Shown here in pieces: positions 4,980 to 7,923 of a stretch of DNA of 7,923 bases. The stretch is taken from NCBI GenBank assembly GCA_022511485.1, contig JAFLUJ010000079.1, positions 1-7,923 of the forward strand, written 5' to 3'. This DNA comes from Oscillospiraceae bacterium. GTDB taxonomy: Bacteria > Bacillota > Clostridia > Oscillospirales > Ruminococcaceae. Position numbers and translations under genes: made by a program. Under the pieces are notes generated by a model. That model was given only the letters and a program-made list of their open reading frames with translations. It made no database searches and had not been told where the DNA came from. Numbering within the stretch: the first letter of the stretch is position 1; every line of letters starts with the position of its first letter.

Positions 4980-5855
4980 CTACTCCTGTGCGGAGGCACC
5001 GCCAACGATCTCGGTGATCTCCTGAGTGATGGACGCCTGACGGGCACGGTTGTAAAGAAGCGACAGACTTGAGATCATTTCGCTTGCATTGTCAGAAGCG
5101 GATTCCATAGCTGTTCTGCGGGCAGCCTGCTCCGAAGCGAAGCTGTCAACTACCGCACCGAAAATGATACCTGTGATATATTTCGGAACTATCGCGTCGA
5201 AAACATATTCGGGAGACGGTTCATAAACAGGTATTTGCCTTACCTTGGGAGCTGCATCCAGATCCTCCTGAGTGATCTCCAGAGGAAGTATGGGACGATA
5301 TTCCGCTCTTTGGGTGATAGGGGAGACATACTGTGTGCGGAAAAGCTCCACTTCGTCTATCTCGCCATTGATAAAGGGCTTCATGATCTGGTTTGAAATA
5401 TCTGCCGCGTGGTGTATTTTAAGACCCTCCGCAACGCCGGGGAAGCTGGCAAGAATATCGTATCCGCGCTTGTTGAAATACTCGGCGGATTTTTTGCCGA
5501 TAGCCAGTATCTTCACTTCCGACTTGCCCTTAAGCTCGTCGATACGCGCCTGAGCAAGCTTAAGCACATTGGAGTTAAAGCCTCCCGCAAGACCTCTGTC
5601 GCCGGCGATGACCACCAGCAGCACAGTCTTAGCGTCACGCTTTTTGGTATACTGCGATAAGAAGCCGGGGTTTTCCGACTGTATCTCGCACATTGTTTCA
5701 TACAGGGCATTAAAGTAGGGACGGGCTTTATCAGCCTTTTCCTTGGCTTTCCTGAGCTTTGAGGACGCAACCAGCTCCATCGCCTTGGTGATCTGCATGG
5801 TAGACTCAACGCTCTTTATACGCCTTTTAATGACCTTCATATTTCCCGAAGCCAA
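4980..5855 (-). CDS. atpG: F-type ATP synthase gamma subunit
   Basis: Gamma is the central shaft of F1; its coiled coil rotates inside the alpha3beta3 ring. The 291-residue product has the N-terminal helix (MKVIKRRIKSVESTMQITKA, 6-25), GDRGLAGGFNSN (85-96), SEQAARRTAM (241-250) and the conserved C-terminal helix YNRARQASITQEITEIVGG (268-286). The start is TTG at 5853-5855. It is supported by AGGAGG at 5863-5868 with an ideal 7-nt spacer, whereas the next ATG, five codons in, would leave 22 nt. The gene lies 35 nt after atpA in the usual alpha-gamma-beta order. A TAG stop runs straight into a tandem repeat array. Confidence 0.96.
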   Translation of the reverse strand: MASGNMKVIKRRIKSVESTMQITKAMELVASSKLRKAKEKADKARPYFNALYETMCEIQSENPGFLSQYTKKRDAKTVLLVVIAGDRGLAGGFNSNVLKLAQARIDELKGKSEVKILAIGKKSAEYFNKRGYDILASFPGVAEGLKIHHAADISNQIMKPFINGEIDEVELFRTQYVSPITQRAEYRPILPLEITQEDLDAAPKVRQIPVYEPSPEYVFDAIVPKYITGIIFGAVVDSFASEQAARRTAMESASDNASEMISSLSLLYNRARQASITQEITEIVGGASAQE

Positions 5856-5862
5856 CTGACAC

Positions 5863-5868
5863 CCTCCT
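5863..5868 (-). promoter_or_regulatory. Ribosome binding site that fixes the atpG TTG start
   Basis: AGGAGG sits 7 nt upstream of TTG (5853-5855) and 22 nt upstream of the first ATG, so the TTG is the probable initiation codon. The resulting MASGNMKVIKRRIKSV N-terminus agrees with the usual gamma-subunit start. Confidence 0.8.
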
Positions 5869-5890
5869 TTCTATGATCGCTTGAACGGGA

Positions 5891-7405
5891 TCACTTGTCA
5901 GCAAGGAACTTCTTGACAAATTCGGAGAGCATCTCTTTGAGAGCTTCCTCGTTTTCCTTTGTCAGATCCTTTGTTTCCCTTATGGAAGCGACAATATCGG
6001 GGTGTGCTTCGTCGGCATACTCAAACATTTCCTTCTCAAACTCGCTTACAAGCTCAAGGGGGATGTCCTTGAGGAATCCGTTTGTTACAGCATAGATAAT
6101 AAGTACCTGATGCTCAACTGTCAGCGGAGTATTTCTGCCCTGTTTGAGAACTTCAACAACCCGCTCACCGAGAGCAAGTCTGTCCTTGGTATCCTTGTCA
6201 AGGTCCGAACCGAACTGGGAGAAGGACTGGAGCTCACGGTACTGTGAATAGGTCAGCTTCAATGAACCGGAAACCTTCTTCATAGCCTTGATCTGAGCCG
6301 CACCACCAACACGGGATACAGAGATACCCGGGTTAACAGCCGGTCTTACACCTGAGTTGAACAGGTCTGTTTCAAGGAATATCTGACCATCAGTGATGGA
6401 GATAACGTTTGTAGGAATGTAAGCAGAAACGTCGCCTGCCTGTGTTTCGATGATAGGCAGAGCTGTAAGAGAACCGCCGCCGTAATTTTCGTTCAGGTTA
6501 CAAGCACGCTCCAGCAGACGGGAGTGGAGATAGAATACGTCTCCGGGGTAAGCCTCACGTCCTGGGGGACGCTTAAGCAGCAGCGACAGGGCACGGTAAG
6601 CAACAGCGTGCTTTGACAGGTCGTCGTAGATACAGAGAACGTCCTTACCCTGCTCCAGGAAATACTCGCCCATAGCGCAGCCCGAATAGGGAGCGATATA
6701 CTGGAGCGGAGCAAGCTCGGAAGCTGTAGCGGAAACAACGATAGTGTACTCCATAGCGCCGTTCTTTTCGAGAATGTCAACAACGTTTGCAACGGTAGAA
6801 CGCTTCTGACCGATAGCAACGTAGATACAGATAACATCCTGACCCTTCTGATTGATGATAGTATCGAGAGCGATAGCGGTCTTACCTGTCTGGCGGTCGC
6901 CGATGATAAGCTCACGCTGACCTCTTCCTATAGGTATCATTGAGTCGATAGCCTTGATACCTGTCTGCAGAGGTCTGTTTACTGATTTTCTGGTGATGAT
7001 ACCCAGAGCTGTACGCTCGATAGGCATTGTTTTATCGGTGAGAATTGCACCCTTTCCGTCGATAGGCTGACCGAGAGAGTTTACAACTCTTCCCAGAAGC
7101 TCATCTCCTACAGGTACGGAAACGATCTTACCTGTGCTTTTAACGGTGTCGCCTTCTTTGATCTCAGCGTCGGAACCAAGCATAACCGCGCCTACGAAGC
7201 CGCGCTCCAGGTTCAGAGCCATAGCGTTCACGCCGTTTTCAAATTCCAGAAGCTCACCGGACATACATTTTTCCAGTCCGTGGATCCTGGCAATACCGTC
7301 TCCGACAGTTACAACAGTACCGACATCGGCAAGCTCTATCTTGGACTGATAATTTTTTATCTGGTCTTTGATTATGCCTGTAATTTCATCGGGGCGTAAA
7401 TCCAT
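5891..7405 (-). CDS. atpA: F-type ATP synthase alpha subunit
   Basis: Alpha alternates with beta in the F1 hexamer, binds nucleotide at non-catalytic sites and supplies an arginine finger to the catalytic sites. The product is 504 residues, the usual length. Visible motifs: Walker A GDRQTGKT (169-176), Walker B DVLCIYDD (255-262), and SVSRVGGAA (362-370) containing the arginine-finger position Arg365. The start MDLRPDEITGIIKDQI is typical. AAAGGATGG precedes the ATG by roughly 9-12 nt, and a hairpin lies just upstream of that. The gene is 77 nt downstream of atpH and 35 nt upstream of atpG. No truncation or missing key residue is seen. Confidence 0.97.
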   Translation of the reverse strand: MDLRPDEITGIIKDQIKNYQSKIELADVGTVVTVGDGIARIHGLEKCMSGELLEFENGVNAMALNLERGFVGAVMLGSDAEIKEGDTVKSTGKIVSVPVGDELLGRVVNSLGQPIDGKGAILTDKTMPIERTALGIITRKSVNRPLQTGIKAIDSMIPIGRGQRELIIGDRQTGKTAIALDTIINQKGQDVICIYVAIGQKRSTVANVVDILEKNGAMEYTIVVSATASELAPLQYIAPYSGCAMGEYFLEQGKDVLCIYDDLSKHAVAYRALSLLLKRPPGREAYPGDVFYLHSRLLERACNLNENYGGGSLTALPIIETQAGDVSAYIPTNVISITDGQIFLETDLFNSGVRPAVNPGISVSRVGGAAQIKAMKKVSGSLKLTYSQYRELQSFSQFGSDLDKDTKDRLALGERVVEVLKQGRNTPLTVEHQVLIIYAVTNGFLKDIPLELVSEFEKEMFEYADEAHPDIVASIRETKDLTKENEEALKEMLSEFVKKFLADK

Positions 7406-7433
7406 TGGAAATAACCATCCTTTCTAAAAGCTG

Positions 7434-7458
7434 TCCGCACACGATCTGTCCGTGCGGA
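7434..7458 (-). other. Stem-loop upstream of the atpA ribosome binding site
   Basis: 7434-7440 (TCCGCAC) pairs with 7452-7458 (GTGCGGA), a 7-bp stem around an 11-nt loop. The region also carries the direct repeat CTGTCCG at 7431-7437 and 7446-7452. No U tract follows in the operon's sense, so it is unlikely to terminate transcription. It ends roughly 15 nt before the atpA ribosome binding site. Confidence 0.5.
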
Positions 7459-7482
7459 ATTATGTTGTGCAGATTTTATGCG

Positions 7483-7923
7483 TTATGCGATAACACCCTT
7501 GATCTGCTTCTGAAGGGCTTCAAGCTTAGCTTTTACTGAGCCGTCCATCATAGTGTTGCCGTAGTTTATCACGATACCGCCCATAATAGACTCATCTACT
7601 TTTTCTGTAAGGATGACCGTTTTCTTGTATACGGTCTCAAGCTTAGCTTTAAGCTTGCTGCGAAGTCCGTCACTGAGCGGAGTGCTTGTTGTGACAATGA
7701 CCTCGGCGATATTTTTCATTTCATTCCAGCGGTTTTTATAATCCTCGGCAATAGCGGGGAGGATATCTGCCCTGCCCTTTTCCGTAACGACGCACAAAAG
7801 ATTGTAAGCCGTTTCGGAGACTTTGCCTTTAAAAGCCTTTTCCAGCACCGAAAGCTTTTCAGCAAGCCCTACAGTGGGAGCGGACAGAAACTTTGTGAAT
7901 TCGGGAGTGTCCTTAAAAATAAC
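7483..7923 (-). CDS. atpH: F-type ATP synthase delta subunit (5' end outside the window)
   Basis: Delta anchors F1 to the peripheral b-subunit stalk. The reading frame is open to the window edge and yields 146 residues before the TAA at 7483-7485; the family is about 175-180 long, so roughly 30-35 N-terminal residues are missing. The visible part starts VIFKDTPEFTKFLSAPTVG. A GTG at 7846-7848 encodes an internal Val and is not the start. The C-terminal part includes VILTEKVDESIMGGIVINYG followed by GNTMMDGSVKAKLEALQKQI, matching the family pattern of a GG-hydrophobic strand followed by D-G-S and a final helix. It precedes atpA, as expected for the order delta-alpha-gamma-beta-epsilon. Confidence 0.93.
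   Translation of the reverse strand, partial: VIFKDTPEFTKFLSAPTVGLAEKLSVLEKAFKGKVSETAYNLLCVVTEKGRADILPAIAEDYKNRWNEMKNIAEVIVTTSTPLSDGLRSKLKAKLETVYKKTVILTEKVDESIMGGIVINYGNTMMDGSVKAKLEALQKQIKGVIA

Noticed and set aside
4831..5025. Short plus-strand open frame across the tandem repeats after atpG
   Set aside because: Its repetitive GFPAAR-like peptide is simply the translated DNA repeat, and it overlaps the atpG 3' end.
1..7923. Novel defence system, CRISPR array, mobile element, tRNA or rRNA
   Set aside because: All coding capacity is explained by ten conserved housekeeping genes; no regularly spaced repeat-spacer array, transposase or RNA gene signature was seen on either strand.

Overview
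The window carries two adjacent housekeeping gene clusters, both read on the minus strand (right to left), and no clear plus-strand gene. In transcription order it starts inside the F-type ATP synthase operon: atpH (delta, 5' end outside the window), atpA (alpha), atpG (gamma), atpD (beta), atpC (epsilon). After an intrinsic terminator comes the rpmG-secE-nusG-rplK-rplA transcription/translation cluster (L33, SecE, NusG, L11, L1). The gene order, the strong AGGAGG-type ribosome binding sites, the short four-cysteine L33 and the protein sequences point to a Gram-positive, low-to-moderate GC Clostridia, most likely a Ruminococcaceae/Oscillospirales gut or rumen bacterium. The family-level assignment is an inference from sequence character, not a database result.

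Right to left: 7923-7483 partial atpH; 7482-7406 gap with a stem-loop before the atpA ribosome binding site; 7405-5891 atpA; 5855-4980 atpG with a TTG start; 4979-4729 an unusually long gap holding a three-copy tandem repeat and several palindromes, ending in a strong hairpin just before the atpD ribosome binding site; 4728-3325 atpD; 3309-2893 atpC. At 2888-2808 the atp terminator and a near-consensus sigma-A promoter for the next operon occupy the same DNA. A structured leader of about 330 nt (2832-2502) precedes rpmG (2501-2352), secE (2337-2038), nusG (1971-1429), rplK (1381-956) and rplA (840-145). The rplK-rplA gap contains a probable L1 autoregulatory site. The last 144 nt after rplA hold a run of back-to-back perfect hairpins.

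The proteins all have well-known jobs. The atp genes encode four complete F1 subunits and most of delta; membrane subunits a, b and c are presumably encoded upstream, outside the window. The second cluster links the ribosomal stalk base (L11), the L1 stalk, the NusG elongation factor, the SecE translocon subunit and L33. I found no mobile element, CRISPR, defence system, tRNA or rRNA. What deserves a second look is in the non-coding DNA: the promoter nested in a terminator, the long rpmG leader, the enlarged L1 site, the tandem repeats between atpG and atpD, hairpins placed only before the two subunits needed in three copies, and the hairpin cluster after rplA.
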